This document shows, piece after piece, positions 25,140-36,999 of a stretch of 64,000 nt of DNA. Position numbers and translations under genes: made by a program. A model generated the notes under the pieces. The model saw only the letters and a program-made list of their open reading frames with translations, was not told the origin of the DNA and did not search any database. Position 1 is the stretch's first letter, and the number at the start of each line of letters is the position of its first letter. This DNA is from Allantophomopsis cytisporea (lineage: Eukaryota > Ascomycota > Leotiomycetes > Phacidiales > Phacidiaceae), in the NCBI GenBank assembly GCA_024752435.1, contig CP103025.1, positions 1,612,001 to 1,676,000 on the forward strand. The letters are read 5' to 3'.

Positions 25140-25167
<28 letters not shown>
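25136..25167. repeat. AC dinucleotide repeat in the hacA leader
   Basis: A CA/AC run of about 30 bases ends 29 bases before the hacA start codon. It is open in frame with hacA, but no ATG precedes it in that frame nearby. Confidence 0.9.
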
Positions 25168-25172
<5 letters not shown>

Positions 25173-25196
25173 CATATATTTCTCTCAAACGAAAAC

Positions 25197-26795
25197 ATGG
25201 CATCTCCAAAAGTCAAGTTTGAGCATTACGAGTTGAGCCCTGCGGATAGTGTGGCCGACTCGTTTGTGTCAACACCTGGCAGCAACTTCCCTCTCTTCCC
25301 TCCGTCGACCATGAATCCACAAGAAGTCATGACCCCACAGTCATTCAACGATGACGACTTCGAACACAGCGTGTCTGGTACCCCACAACCAACACCATCA
25401 TCGTCGGAAAAGAAGCCGGTCAAGAAGAGAAAGTCCTGGGGTCAACAATTACCAGAACCCAAGACGAACCTTCCACCACGCAAACGAGCAAAGACCGAAG
25501 ACGAGAAGGAGCAACGACGAGTGGAGCGAGTCCTCCGCAACCGTCGCGCAGCACAGTCTTCTCGGGAGCGCAAGAGACAAGAAGTGGAGGCTCTCGAGGC
25601 GGAAAAGCGAGACATCGAACGCCGAAACCGAGATCTCCAGCTTCGACTCCAAGATATGGAGCAGAAGTACCACGAACTCGAACAGCGCATGCAGAACATG
25701 TCGAATGGCGCTTCTCCAGCCTTCAACAGTGCGCCGGTAACCACCCGCACCGACATGCCAAGAGCAAACTCACCCTTAGAGGGCACCCTCGCCCCCGAAC
25801 TCAGCGGCTTCCGCGACATCGAACAACTCTCCACCCCACAAAAGACCATCAACCCCGCTTCCATCTCACCATCGCCCGAAATGAGACCAGTGGATTTCTC
25901 CAACGCCAGCTCCTCTGACATGACACAACATCCTGCCGCGATGTTGTGCGCCAATTCCGACCTGCCGTGTCAGTCGGAGGAGCAAAGGCCCTGGACTTTT
26001 CCGCTGGTCCTCAGCCTCTTCATCACCATGATATCAGCGTGTTCCTCGAATATCCTCGAGCCTTTGACGCGTCTCACGACTTCATTGCGAACGGGGCAGT
26101 CACTTCCAGCGACTCCTTCGATTCTCAATTTGATTATCTGGATAGTCACAACTACGGCGCCACTGACGCGCAACTCGACTTCGATGACTACCTCAACGAC
26201 TACACAACCCAGCCTCCCGCGCCCGAGATTCAGTCTGAGAATCCGCTTGCTGAGAAGACTGCTAGCCTGCAGCCCCCATTTGGCGCGTCCACTCATGGAT
26301 GCGACGTTGGGAGCAATGCGGTCAGCGTCTGATCGGTTGTGCGCGAGCGACGACTGTGTTGAGGGTAAGGTTGGCGTAGCTGTGGAATCGTCTGTGCGTA
26401 GAAGTCCTAGTGAGTTGTCGTTTGATGTGGGGTCAATGATGACGCTGCTCTGGGCCACACAATGCCTGGAGAGGGAATACCTCAGGAACGGATTCATAAA
26501 CATGGAAGTCAACGATGAAGATGATGGATTATCATCATCGCCTTCTCTCAACCAGTCGTCTTCGTCGTCCCTCGATGATGGCGATTTTATGATGGAGGAA
26601 AAATTTAGGCTTTCTTTTATTGGCTCTTTTGATGATAGTGATGGGTTTTTAGCGTGGGATCAACAAAACACCGCTCCTCCTCCTCCCGTGAAGCGCCGCA
26701 GTGTACTACTTGAACAGAAAATCAAGAGGTCTGCGGCTGCGTGGAGAGCAAGTGGGAGTGGGCGTGGGGCGTTTGGGGAGGAGGCCAAGAGGTGA
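25197..26795 (+). CDS. hacA: HacA/Hac1 bZIP transcription factor of the unfolded protein response
   Basis: The start is ATG 25197 (AAAACATGG context). The bZIP domain lies at about residues 105-165, with the basic-region signature NRRAAQSSR from Asn115 and a leucine-zipper-like heptad helix after it. Preceding PPRKRAKTEDEK and the N-terminal layout match fungal HacA. Without Ire1 processing the frame runs to 26795 (532 residues). Removal of about 20 bases near 25965-25984 joins the bZIP part to another frame ending at TGA 26330-26332, giving about 371 residues with an acidic activation-type tail (FDYLDSHNYGATDAQLDFDDY) and an end typical of induced HacA (SLQPPFGASTHGCDVG). The spliced protein should activate ER chaperone genes. 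A long 5' leader with repeats and upstream ATGs fits translational control. The exact splice positions are inferred. Confidence 0.93.
   Translation: MASPKVKFEHYELSPADSVADSFVSTPGSNFPLFPPSTMNPQEVMTPQSFNDDDFEHSVSGTPQPTPSSSEKKPVKKRKSWGQQLPEPKTNLPPRKRAKTEDEKEQRRVERVLRNRRAAQSSRERKRQEVEALEAEKRDIERRNRDLQLRLQDMEQKYHELEQRMQNMSNGASPAFNSAPVTTRTDMPRANSPLEGTLAPELSGFRDIEQLSTPQKTINPASISPSPEMRPVDFSNASSSDMTQHPAAMLCANSDLPCQSEEQRPWTFPLVLSLFITMISACSSNILEPLTRLTTSLRTGQSLPATPSILNLIIWIVTTTAPLTRNSTSMTTSTTTQPSLPRPRFSLRIRLLRRLLACSPHLARPLMDATLGAMRSASDRLCASDDCVEGKVGVAVESSVRRSPSELSFDVGSMMTLLWATQCLEREYLRNGFINMEVNDEDDGLSSSPSLNQSSSSSLDDGDFMMEEKFRLSFIGSFDDSDGFLAWDQQNTAPPPPVKRRSVLLEQKIKRSAAAWRASGSGRGAFGEEAKR
25965..25984 (+). 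other. inferred Ire1-type unconventional intron of hacA
   Basis: The 5' site matches the Ire1 loop consensus CNGCNGN as CTGCCGT (cut after CTG at 25964). The uninterrupted frame reads AMLCANSDLPCQSEE here, like the uninduced form of fungal HacA proteins. Changing to the acidic-tail frame needs a deletion of 2 modulo 3 bases, and 20 bases is the usual length in fungi. Cutting after CTGCCG instead would place the intron at 25968-25987 and also works. No GT-AG pair of normal intron size is needed. Confidence 0.65.
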
Positions 26796-27433
26796 GAGGG
26801 GAGATTCGTAGGGAGGGGCTTCTATGATGGGGGTGGACGCGCCCCCTTTCATTTGTTCTTCCGCGATCTGTCACTCGAACCCTTGTGTATCTCTGTTGGG
26901 CTTTGCCGGCGACTTCGCGGCTGGCTGCCATTATGAATATGTACTTTTAGACCAATGATATTCCTGAGGAATGACTCTTTGTAGTCTTGTGTTCTTGTTT
27001 GATATGATGTATTATGTGTATGTGTATGTGGTTGTGATGTGCTGTGATGTATGGTACGTCATCGAAAGGACATGTTGTGATGCTAGGCGGCAGCACCATA
27101 TCAGAAAGGTGACATGCTATTTGGCAGGCGATGGGGAAGATTCACCAGCTCGAATACCGTTTTCAGGATTTTCATAAGAACACAACCCATGGTGGATTTA
27201 CAGCCTGTCTCTACATCTGCACCATCACATCGTGAACGCAATAGGATTGATTCTGAAGCAACATAAGATCAACAATATCATTACCGTCAATTTAAGGGAC
27301 CAGATCTACACCGTCTACACCCATCCACAGGCCCCACAGAGTGTTCCGTCAACCCATCTCAAGAGTCCCAAAATCCCCGGGAAAAGAAACCCCCATCCCA
27401 CGCATCCAGACCATAACCCACAACACCACAGCC
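26796..27433. other. intergenic between convergent hacA and ATR genes
   Basis: This holds the 3' sequences of hacA and of the minus-strand kinase. GT-rich around 27000-27060. No further gene is seen. Confidence 0.5.
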
Positions 27434-30400
27434 CTAGAAGAACGCACACCAGCCAATATACATAGCCGCCAAGTTCCTCGGATCAACAGCCTGACTAATC
27501 AGCTCCTGAACCTGGCCCTCAACACCAAGCGGCACGTTCTCGCCGGCCAGCAAGCCCCGGACCTTCCTCCTAATACTCTGCAAGACGCCCTGCGGCGTGT
27601 CCGGCACCGCACCTCGATCCTTCTTCCGCTCACGGCCCTTCTTGATCAGATCCAGCGTCGGGTCGTACACGAACGCCTCCAGGATGGTCATGAGAGTCTC
27701 CTCGTTCTGGCGGAGGAGAGAGAGCGTGAGCTCTGAGGATTTCCGGAAGGGGCCTTCGTAGCCGTACACGCCCATTGCGTCGACCATGTTGTGAGTGAGA
27801 CGGAAGGGAACGCGTTCGGGCTGCGCGAAGGTGAGACCTTTGTCGAACAGGCAGTTGAAGTCTACATGGAAGGTCCCGCCGTTGCCTTCTTCGAAAAGGA
27901 TATTTTCGCCGTGGCGGTCGCCTAGACCGAGGATGGTGCCTACCATTGACATCACGGCGCATGAGCGGGTGTAGCGTAGTCGTGCTGCAAACCAGGCGGA
28001 TGGTTCTGGGAATTGCTTGATAAACCATAGGTAAAAGATTGGTGGGAACGTAGACAGGACCTTGTCTGTAAAGTAAGTGATGTTCTCCTCGCTCTTGACT
28101 GACTGGTCAAGATAGACTTTAATTTCGTGGTAGTTTGGAGTAATGCCTTTTGACTTGTACAGAGCAAGTAAGATATCTCGTAGAGTTTTCAACCCATCGA
28201 CCCATTCGATAATACCGCATTCTTCGTTAAGCGGCGTTACAGCATAGGTCTTGATATATAATTGGCGTTTACTTGACTCGGCATCCTTCTTCAAAGAACG
28301 ATTGATCATGCTATTAAACTCCATCAAACGCTGATCTTTACGGAGATCATCCTTTGGTTTGCAGAGAAGACCATAAGTCTTGCCATCAGAGGCTCTGGCA
28401 GTGAGCTTGCGTGGCTTCGCTAAAGAACTGAGAACAAGAACATCATCTAAGAACGAGGTTATCGTAACAACATCACGAGAAAATGCTTTGTGAGTCCGAA
28501 CACCATCTGTGAGAGTCGGCAGCGTCGCAATAAGCGAGCTCTCCACTGGTACTGCTAACGGACTTGGTGTGCAAGTCTTGTGGTTGAAACCAAGATCTCT
28601 AGTGATGCTGGCGGTTACAGTTCGATTGCCAGAGAATTCTCCAGCATTACACACCATCAACAACTGATCAGAGAGTCGTTCACCGCTTCTTATCATTGTC
28701 TTCAGATCCGATGGACTTGTCGAATCATTTTTCTTCGACCCGTTTCTGATTATAGTCATACAGATAGTGCCACGATTTCTTCGCTCCTTCTGCATCGATC
28801 GACTGACAGCAAGCAAGCTCCACAATGCCTGCTGAGGGTGTGCTGCTACGACTTTGACAATGATTGACTGCAGATGCTTGTAGACCTCCTCATTAGGATG
28901 CGCAATTCTGGCAACAATCTGTGGCAATGCTGTATAGAAAATGTACGCGGGCATTTTTGCAATATACCTCTCCAGTTTGGCATGAAGTTTTGCCAATTCT
29001 TCTCCTCGAAGTTTTTGAATCGTCGCTGCAAAGTCTCGGTTGCCGTACTTGGTATCTAATATCTCGTTGACCTTTGTTCCCAGATCCAACCAAAGAGTTA
29101 GGATACGGGGCAGGGTCTGATAGATATATTTTGTTCCATGATTCAGTGATCTGAGGTAGTTTTCAATGATGAGCCTGGCAGTCTCGCCTGTCAGATAAGG
29201 CTGGGCTTGATGTTCTGCTGGTAATGCTCGATCCGATTCAAGTAACTTGTTATAGTGCCGTCCAAGGTAGTAGTGTCCTTTCTCCCATGGACCACCGGTT
29301 TTGGCAGCATGCTGATACTGGGAACGAAGGGCATTCGAATTCGTCTGACCAGCACTATCAAGCCACTTCGCAAGAAGAAGATGCGAACGAGCTATCAGGA
29401 GGTTTTGGTGCGCAGCTCCATCCCCACCAAAGCTGGTAGTTCCATCAGCAGGCCCACGGTTGTGCGATATGAAAGCATTAGTGGTGATAGCAGCTTCTAA
29501 ATTTTGGATAGCTTGACGGCTATTTCCTTCTTTCCACAGTAAACGGGCATGTTCAATGGTAGCAGAATCGTCGCCAAGTTGTGATGCATGCAGGACAGCA
29601 TTGAAGGACTGATGAATAGAGTTGCCTTTTCTGGCAAGTCGGGCACTGGTTAACCACGCAGAGGAGATATCGCCTTTCGTAAACGTGTCACTATCGGAAG
29701 AGTTAGTGCGTTCCACTATTGGATTTACGGATAACATACCCAGTGAGTTGCATTGCAGCTCGTCTAATGTTAAGAAGGTATTGCTTGTCATTCAAGTATG
29801 CACCTATGACTTCCAAACGCCTATCAAGGGATTCCAAAACGTCCTTTCGTGAGAGTCCGTGATCATCATCGGTATTGGCAATCATCTCGAGTTCTGTGAG
29901 AACATGAAACTTGCGGATGTCGATGTGAGCTTCTTGAATTGAGGTGGTTGTTTGTTGAGAAAATCGGCCGGCGATAGTCTCTCGTAGTCTTTGTATAATG
30001 TTCGTGAAAGATACAGTGTCTTTCTTGCGCAATGCAAGCAAAGCATGACCGATGTTCACATCAAAATGCCCCCCAAAATCTTGCGGTGCTATTGAGAGAT
30101 ATTTTTCAAGAGTAGCCCAGCGCCCGCTTGCCCAAGAAGCTTCGGCGGCAAACGGAATCAATCGCAATGCTGGACCATCTTTCTGGTGCATACCCTCCAC
30201 ATGATTGAGTAGAACGTCTATCACCGTTAGTTCGGCCTTCTCCTTATGTATATGTGACTCAAGACTTACCATGTTGACCAGATTCCTTCAAACACTGCAG
30301 CAGATTGACCTGGAGATGTACGTTCGTAGGATCCTCTGCAAGCTTTATCTCGTACCAAGTCTGAGCGGCATTCCATCTCCCGGCTTTTCGGTGTCCGAGA

Positions 30401-33400
30401 ACCTGCTGATTGATGTCTAGAACATGAAGTTGAGCAGACAAGCCTTCAATTGCATCTGGATCGTCGATCTGTGCATACATATCTTGCAGACTAGATAACT
30501 TCTGACGGACGTCTCTTTTCTGATGATTAGGATCTTCGCGGACTGCACGGATATGTTGTTCCCAATAAAAGAGTGCTCGGGCATGGGAGCCTGCATCGAC
30601 GGACCTCTTAGCAATAACTTCAGCAGGTATCATACCTACCATGTCCGAGACATGCTCAATTTCCAACTCAGAAGCTTGAGAGTGCTGATCAGAGGACCAC
30701 CTCGAGCCAGATGCCCTGGGATGATCCGGTCGGAGTGTCTTTTCTTGAACCCAACGACTCAAATAGTCTAGAACTCGGAAAATTGCCTGTATGAAAAGTT
30801 AGGTGTATATCCTAATAAGCGAATATCACAACTTACCTCACTACACAGTCGCAAATGTTCCTTCTCAAAATGAGAATCAAAATGTGATGGTTGGGATTTC
30901 AGGACATGTAAGAGCTCTCGTCCGACTTGTTCCCTCAATGCTGGCGGTCCCCCAGCGGCTACATGCAAGACCACGTATGGCAGCAAAAAATCAGCAACTG
31001 AGTGGTCTTGGATATTGATGATTCGGCATAGTGGTGGAAAAATCAAAGCCGCATTGTCGTTCTGTGGATTCTGCAAGAGATCTAAGACAAAAGCTCGAAG
31101 CCACACACCAAACTTCATCTTCTTCTCATAAATCGGATATTGACGGCTCACACGTACCATTTCCGGTAGGGAGTACTTTGTTTTCAGGAAAGGAGTAAGA
31201 GTGGTGCGGACAAGGTCGGGCAGGGCCAGCCATTTCTTGTAGATAGGATCAGTAGAACTATGGTCTCCAGGTCGTCGGTGAATGGATACAACGTCGCTGA
31301 AATCGCACTTGAGTAGTAGCTGTTGCATGGCATAAGACAGATACCCTTGAGTTCTGATAGTACTAGCAGACAAAAATGCTTTGACAAGAACCTCCTTCAG
31401 AAGGAAGAGTACGAAATCAGTGGTATCTCCCGGATCTTCGAAGTTGCTCACAACAATCATTTCTCGTCTTTCACGTACACATTCCACACGATTAGGATCC
31501 ACAGAACCGATCAAACCCATACATTCAGCAGAAATTCGGGAAATGTCTACGTGAGATTCGTCAAATCTCACGCAGACGTCCAGCAAAGCTCTCAAAAGTT
31601 CACCAACGACATTGTCTGGTTGCTCGCTAGCGGCGGATGCTTGCAAGAATGATTGATGTTTTCGAAGATAGGAGGCGAGCTCTGAAAGAGCTTGTAATAC
31701 GACGCCTGCATTTTCATGACCTATGCGATGGCAGAAGTACTGGTACCTTTGCCGAACGCTGATTGTAGATCTGCGTTTCTCGAGCTCCTTGTCAAATTTA
31801 CTCAACTCAGGAATTGTTGCCAACGAAGGTATGATATTGATACATTCGGCAACGAGCTTTTTCTTCTTTATGAAGATGTATTCAATTACCGAACATGCTC
31901 TGTTTCGACTTTCCGTTTCGAACGCTTCCCAATGTTGGAGAATAGCCGTAATGGTGTTTTCAAGGATCGTCTCCAGGTCTTCATCCTCAAGTAACATTGC
32001 CATCGTAGCCCATGTAGTAAATGCTGTAGATCGAAGATCCTTGTTTTGCAGCGAAGATTGAAGACAAGCGCAAATCTGTTAATATCATTAGTAATTTCAT
32101 TATGAGGGCAAAACTAAACAATCTTACCTGCGGGAGACCGCTATATATTTCACTTTTCCCAATCCTAATCATCTCTTCCATTGCTTTCAGACACAGCTTC
32201 TTCTCAGCAGTTGGTTGCCAACCATGTGTATCATTCAAGAAGTCAGAGAAGTAAGCCATGAGCCCCATAGTATTTTGTTCAATAAAATCAACAAGACTAT
32301 GAGCTTTGCCCCGACCCATTTCTCCAGGGTTGTGATGTGAGTGACTCGCAAGGAAGTTTAAAGCATTCCGTACCTATTTAGCTATATTAGTAGAATCACA
32401 GACATATTACAGAATATCACTAACCCGTGGTTTTTTGCTATCATTTGCTTCCCCCGCGGCCTTGAGTAGCTCAAAAGCCAGTTTTATGGGCTCGATTCGG
32501 AATAGATCTAGAAGTTCCGTATCGTTGAAATTCGGGGAAATTTCTCGGAATAATGACATTGTGTGGCTTTCAAGGTCCGGAACGTTCTGAACAAGAAGCA
32601 GGGCAAGTATACAAGACAGGTTAGAGTTATCGAGCATTAGTGTTCCTGCCCCGTCCTCTTCCCGAGCTTTGGCTATCCTCAAAATGACATCCCGTTTCCT
32701 CATTAGTACTAGCCATGGCAAAGTATGCTTCTGAGTAATGAGCAGAAACTCATCCACAGTGACACCGATCAGGTCTGCGACTTTGTTCGCCAAAGCAGGT
32801 CTTGTTTGTAGGTCTTTGATGGCTGTTGTAGCTATCGTGCGCCAATATGGACTAAGTAGTTGTCGTACAGATATCTTTGCAGCCTGTGCTATATTTAAGA
32901 TCTAGGTGTAAGTACTGGTAAGCATGTGTATGTTTATATTTAGTTTATAGTTTCTGGATGAAGTTACCTCTGTGAAAGCTACTCCGTGCACAATGAGATT
33001 ACTATGACCCAAATATTCGACAAGTCGATGAAGAACAAGATTCAGTTCCTCATCTTTGACAACCCTAAGTATTCTAGGTTAACATTCATATGCTTCCTTC
33101 AGATCAAACATCACGCACCTGCCAATCTGTCCCCAAGCAAGGACATATGTCTCTTGATTATGCATAGTACTTTTATCTGACAGAGTTCGTAATATGTCGA
33201 AGACATTGATCCGATCCTGACGATACTCTGGGTCATCCTGACCAATTTTAAGGAATGAGGAAATTGTTCGACTAATATACTGGTTAGATCAACTCGTATC
33301 TTAAGAGCTGTGATTGATCTTACCCCGCAGCAATCCTAAGTTCCCTCATAGAGCTCTGAAGGCTTGAGATACACCACTTCAGCAAAGGCGATGATTCAAT

Positions 33401-35416
33401 GTCTAAGAGCCGGGCATCCCCTATATGCGAGACAAATCTCTGAAGAGCAAGCATAGCCAATATGCGAGGCCGTCGTGAATCAGCCAGAGTTGGGCAGTCT
33501 ACAATATTACTGAGTGTTATGAAGGCCTCTGAATCGTAATCCATGCCACATGATTTTTCAGTTGACTGATTTTCATCGCACGCAACGCAGGTGCCTTCTG
33601 TGATAGCTCCATGGTCGTCGCGGATCAGTCTCAAAGTCCTTGTCGATGCGCATGGAACATATCCAAGTAGCCTGATGGCATTACATCTGTCCTCCTCGGA
33701 AAGCTGCTCATAACAGGCTCTTGGGACTGTTAGTACGTTGTCAACAAATTCTGGGCATCTTGCTTACACTGCAAACTTGCTTAAACCGTCCAAATCGGAA
33801 TTCCTTTGCCCCCCTAGCAGGGCGTAAACCTCAGAGTGAATGTCTTCCACTACTGAAGCACTAGAAGTGAGTCCATCCGTATGAGAATTGTCAATAAGGA
33901 GTTTCCGTCGTTTGCTGGGGCGAAGTTGTTCCTCTATTGCAAAATTATCGGCCAATCCAACTTGAGTAGACTGAGAAGTAAGAACGGTTGTCCCTGAAGA
34001 GAGCTGTGTCGCTAGTGAAGTAATACGCTCCTGTCGAGTATTAGTAGGTGACATAGTATCATAAGTTGTATAGACACACCTTGAAGTCGCTTTCGAGAGG
34101 CTGCGAATCCATATTGATAGAGAGCAAGTTTTGAATTGACGGCAAAAGGTATGCACGACTTGACTCAACGATGGTATCATATTGTTTACAGGCAGTTTCT
34201 ATTCTCGTAAAAGCAGAAAACATCTCAGGATAATGTTCATCGGATAGTTTCTGCCCTTCTCCTATTAGTTCGGCGCAGATTTCCACAAGAATCACCAATG
34301 CTTTTCGTTCGATAACCCTTGGCAGCGGTCCCTCAGTAGACAAGAGAATTTTGTTTACCGTCTGCAGGGATAGAAATTGATCTGTGGACATATGATCGCC
34401 GGCTTGCGCTCCAAATTGCCCTTTATGTCCGATCTCCATCTTCAAAACAATGCTATCAAGTATCCATATCCGATAGTCTTCAACTGTGGGAAGATTGCGA
34501 TACGACAAACTCGTCAGCGCAGATAAACCGGTTATCATGAGCAATAGATGGCCTACGTGTTGGAAACCGTGCGTAGCACTTCGGATTGCATAGCTACAGG
34601 TATCAAGGTGTATATCGTAATTCGCGAGTTCGGGGATTCGATCAACGATATCAACGGAAGGTATGATGAGATCAACAGGTTTCCCGGATCCGGCAATTAG
34701 TGTGTCTATGTCTTGCAGAGAAGCAAGGATGGCTATATCAATGGTCAGTCACAATGTTCAGTTATAGAACAAAGGTTTTTTTCCTTCCCCTTACCATCAG
34801 TACATTCCTTGAGATATCTCACAAAGGTAAGACCAAGCTGCCATAGATGAGGTGATCGGGAGACTGCTTCAAAAGCAGTGAAGAAGAATGATGAGATATT
34901 CCCATAAAGAGGCTCACATCGTTGTCGACCTACCAGTGCCAAAAGGCGAGGGAAAAGCCAAAGCCAGAGCGGTTCATGAATACCACATTTTACATTGGCT
35001 CCAGGGCCAAGAATGTGAGGAAGAACAGCAGGGGTCTCTTTGATAGTGACGGCCAAGAATTGTATAGCTTCTTGGGCACGTAAGAGCTGCTCCTGAACCT
35101 GAGCAAATGGATCTTCTTTGGTGACAACTTCAAGAACACCTTGAGCGACGACATAGATGAGTTTATGATCGCGCTGGAGCTTTTCTTCGGCGCTAAGATT
35201 TCCATTCGAGCTGTCTTCATATCGCGAGATTTCCTCGAGCAGTCGTTGGTAGTCTTCCTGCGTGGAATCATGGGTAAATGGCCTACTAACAGTCGAAATA
35301 TTGTTGACGAGTTGCGCAGCCAACGTTGATGATGGAAGCTCGTTCATAGATTCTGCTGATTGTCCCTGAGAATTCTTCTTCCCGCCATCAGGCTTGTTGC
35401 GGGAAAGTGGAACCAT
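27434..35416 (-). CDS. MEC1: ATR/Mec1-family checkpoint kinase (UvsB type)
   Basis: Twelve exons (35416-34795, 34732-34080, 34030-33768, 33719-33324, 33271-33119, 33073-32968, 32901-32425, 32373-32128, 32075-30837, 30786-30270, 30217-29740, 29690-27434) keep the frame and encode 2468 residues, the size of fungal ATR kinases. The N-terminal half is helical-repeat sequence including a UME-type region (NIAQAAKISVRQLL onward). The FAT domain occupies the region around exons 10-12. The PI3K-like kinase has the catalytic loop LGLGDRHGENILF (Asp2308) and metal-binding Asp2327 in HVDFNCLFDKG, followed by the ATR-type PFRLTHNMVDAMGVYGYEG. The protein ends in a FATC tail (NLAAMYIGWCAFF). It should phosphorylate Chk1-type effectors with an Lcd1/ATRIP partner during replication stress. 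It is divergent from COX16 with 246 bases between. Confidence 0.95.
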
Positions 35417-35662
35417 GATCTTCTATCCATAGTATGCACTTGTTATGATTAGATGATCGGATTGCTCTTTCACAAGCTCACAACGAACGCATGTGGGGAA
35501 GACGACGCGCCTGGTCACAAATAAGATATCGCGCGGTCACGTGTAGAAAGGTTTCGAGATGGAAAGTGCTTCGCTAAGGTAGTTTACTCTCTGCTACATA
35601 TGCGGTCAACTTCCGTATGAGCCGATACTACTGGTCATACAACATCACTTTTAAACATCAAG

Positions 35663-36124
35663 ATGGCTGTTTTTACGAGCAAGAAGTTTCGATCTTCGAA
35701 AGAAGCTAACACTATCGCTGCCAAGTACCGTTCTGCTCTGGCGAAGCACCCATTTGCTCTATTCGGTCTCCCATTCATTGTAACCATGGTTGCCGGATCA
35801 TTTTTTTTGACACCTGCTACCGCGATTCGCTATGAGAAGCATGACAGGAGAGTCAAGAGAGTGAGCAAGGAGGACGAGCTTGGACTTGGAAAGACTGGCA
35901 GGAGAGTGGACATGAATGAGGAGTACTACGTATGTTCTAATTCGTTCATCTATGGACATTTATCTCCAGCTTTATACCCCTTCTTATAGCTCTGGGAGAG
36001 TTGAGTCACTCCGAGGCCTTAACTGACCCATATCTTCCTGTAGAGACTCGCGGCCAAAGACCTTGATGATTGGGAACAGAAGCGTGTCAAGAGACTCCCG
36101 GGAGAGCACGATGGTATCATATAA
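35663..36124 (+). CDS. COX16: cytochrome c oxidase assembly protein Cox16
   Basis: Two exons (35663-35929 and 36044-36124) encode 115 residues. The core is the Cox16 pattern: KHPFALFGLPFIVTMVAGSF forms the single membrane helix, followed by LTPATAIRYEKHDRRVKRVS and a charged tail (LDDWEQKRVKRLPGEHDG). The intron has donor GTATGT and acceptor CTGTAG. Cox16 is an inner-membrane mitochondrial protein acting in complex IV assembly around Cox1 and Cox2. The short basic N-terminus is consistent with import. It shares a compact divergent promoter with the ATR kinase gene. Confidence 0.92.
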
Positions 36125-36226
36125 ATCCTTCGATACTTGACTTCATTTCGTGACGGTACGCCACAATTCGACGAACCGCGACAATAAGTGTATGCCATGT
36201 AGATGTCTCTCGGGTATATGTCCGAC

Positions 36227-36999
36227 CTAGGCTACATTCAGAGGGAAATGCCTCATGCTCAAGCCGATTCTTCCCTCAATATTATCTTCGAAGGGTGGCG
36301 CCATCCTAAAGCAATCAACTATCTTCGCTCCCAAAAATCCAGTAAACGATCTCGCTTTTCGATCCCCAATTTCATCCTCCTCCAGTCGCCACCCTCCCGT
36401 GATACCAACGAGGTCGCCTGATTGGCCGGTGGTGTTACTCTTGACGAATTTTCTGAATTTTGCTGGTACAGACTGTTCAAATTCTGGTGTGACCGCATCG
36501 AATGGGAAGAACCAAGTCCAGACCTTTGTAACGGGCGCTTCGAATGGCGAATAATCAACAGGAGTAGAGATGGTGAATCGTTTGCTACTGAAGGTAGCGT
36601 AGTCCTTCGAAACAATAGGACTCAGGATATCGGAGAGCTTCGATACAGGATTGTCGCTTTCCCATCTTTGCTGATATGCGAGACTTTTCCAACCTTTTTT
36701 CGCCATGACATGTCAGCATATGACTCCACAGTGGGTCATGGTTTCTCAAAAGTTCGATAAAAGTGGCATTCTATCAAGCTTGATTCCATTCGCGAAAACT
36801 TACATGTGAATACCCCCACATTATCCGGGTTATCTTGCTGCATTGCCCAATATGTCTTCTGTGAGCCCTCAGCCTTTGCGAGCGATCCGATGAACGACTG
36901 CCATGTTTTCCCCGCTAATGTCGACGTATCGCCCAAGCTTCGCGAATCTGGCGATGCGTCCATGAGAACATAGTGTACGAGCACTGTTCCCTCGACCAT
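36227..36999 (-). CDS. two-domain ABM-like protein of unknown function
   Basis: Two exons (36999-36804 and 36693-36227) with a 110-base GTAAGT intron encode 220 residues. Both halves look like dimeric alpha-beta-barrel modules: residues 1-90 (VEGTVLVHYVLMDAS ... GVFTCWKSLAYQQRWESD) and the second half (VTKVWTWFFPFDAVTPEF ... VVGITGGW-type pattern, seen as LVGITGGWRLEEDE). This layout recalls antibiotic-biosynthesis-monooxygenase-like proteins, but I do not recognise a specific family. The start at MVEGT is preferred over an upstream in-frame Met at 37023 because ABM-type proteins begin directly with a beta strand. The gene is convergent with COX16, with the stop codons about 100 bases apart. 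Confidence 0.75.

Larger units (their letters stand above)
17640..25196. other. long gene-poor, repeat-rich region upstream of hacA
   Basis: No gene is supported on either strand. Open frames near 18.9-19.7 kb and 21.2-21.8 kb are low-complexity (Pro/Ser/Gly-rich) and appear on both strands at once, which is typical of skewed composition rather than coding. From about 20.7 kb the sequence carries many simple repeats, listed separately. The last few hundred bases are presumably the long 5' leader of hacA and include upstream ATG codons, for example at about 24984 and 24992. Confidence 0.5.

Noticed and set aside
25442..25954. Long minus-strand open frame opposite the hacA bZIP region
   Set aside because: It is the antisense shadow of hacA coding sequence, Ser/Arg/Cys-rich with no independent family.
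36255..36760. Plus-strand frames opposite the ABM-like gene
   Set aside because: Shadows of the minus-strand coding exon, which itself splices cleanly and reads as a coherent protein.
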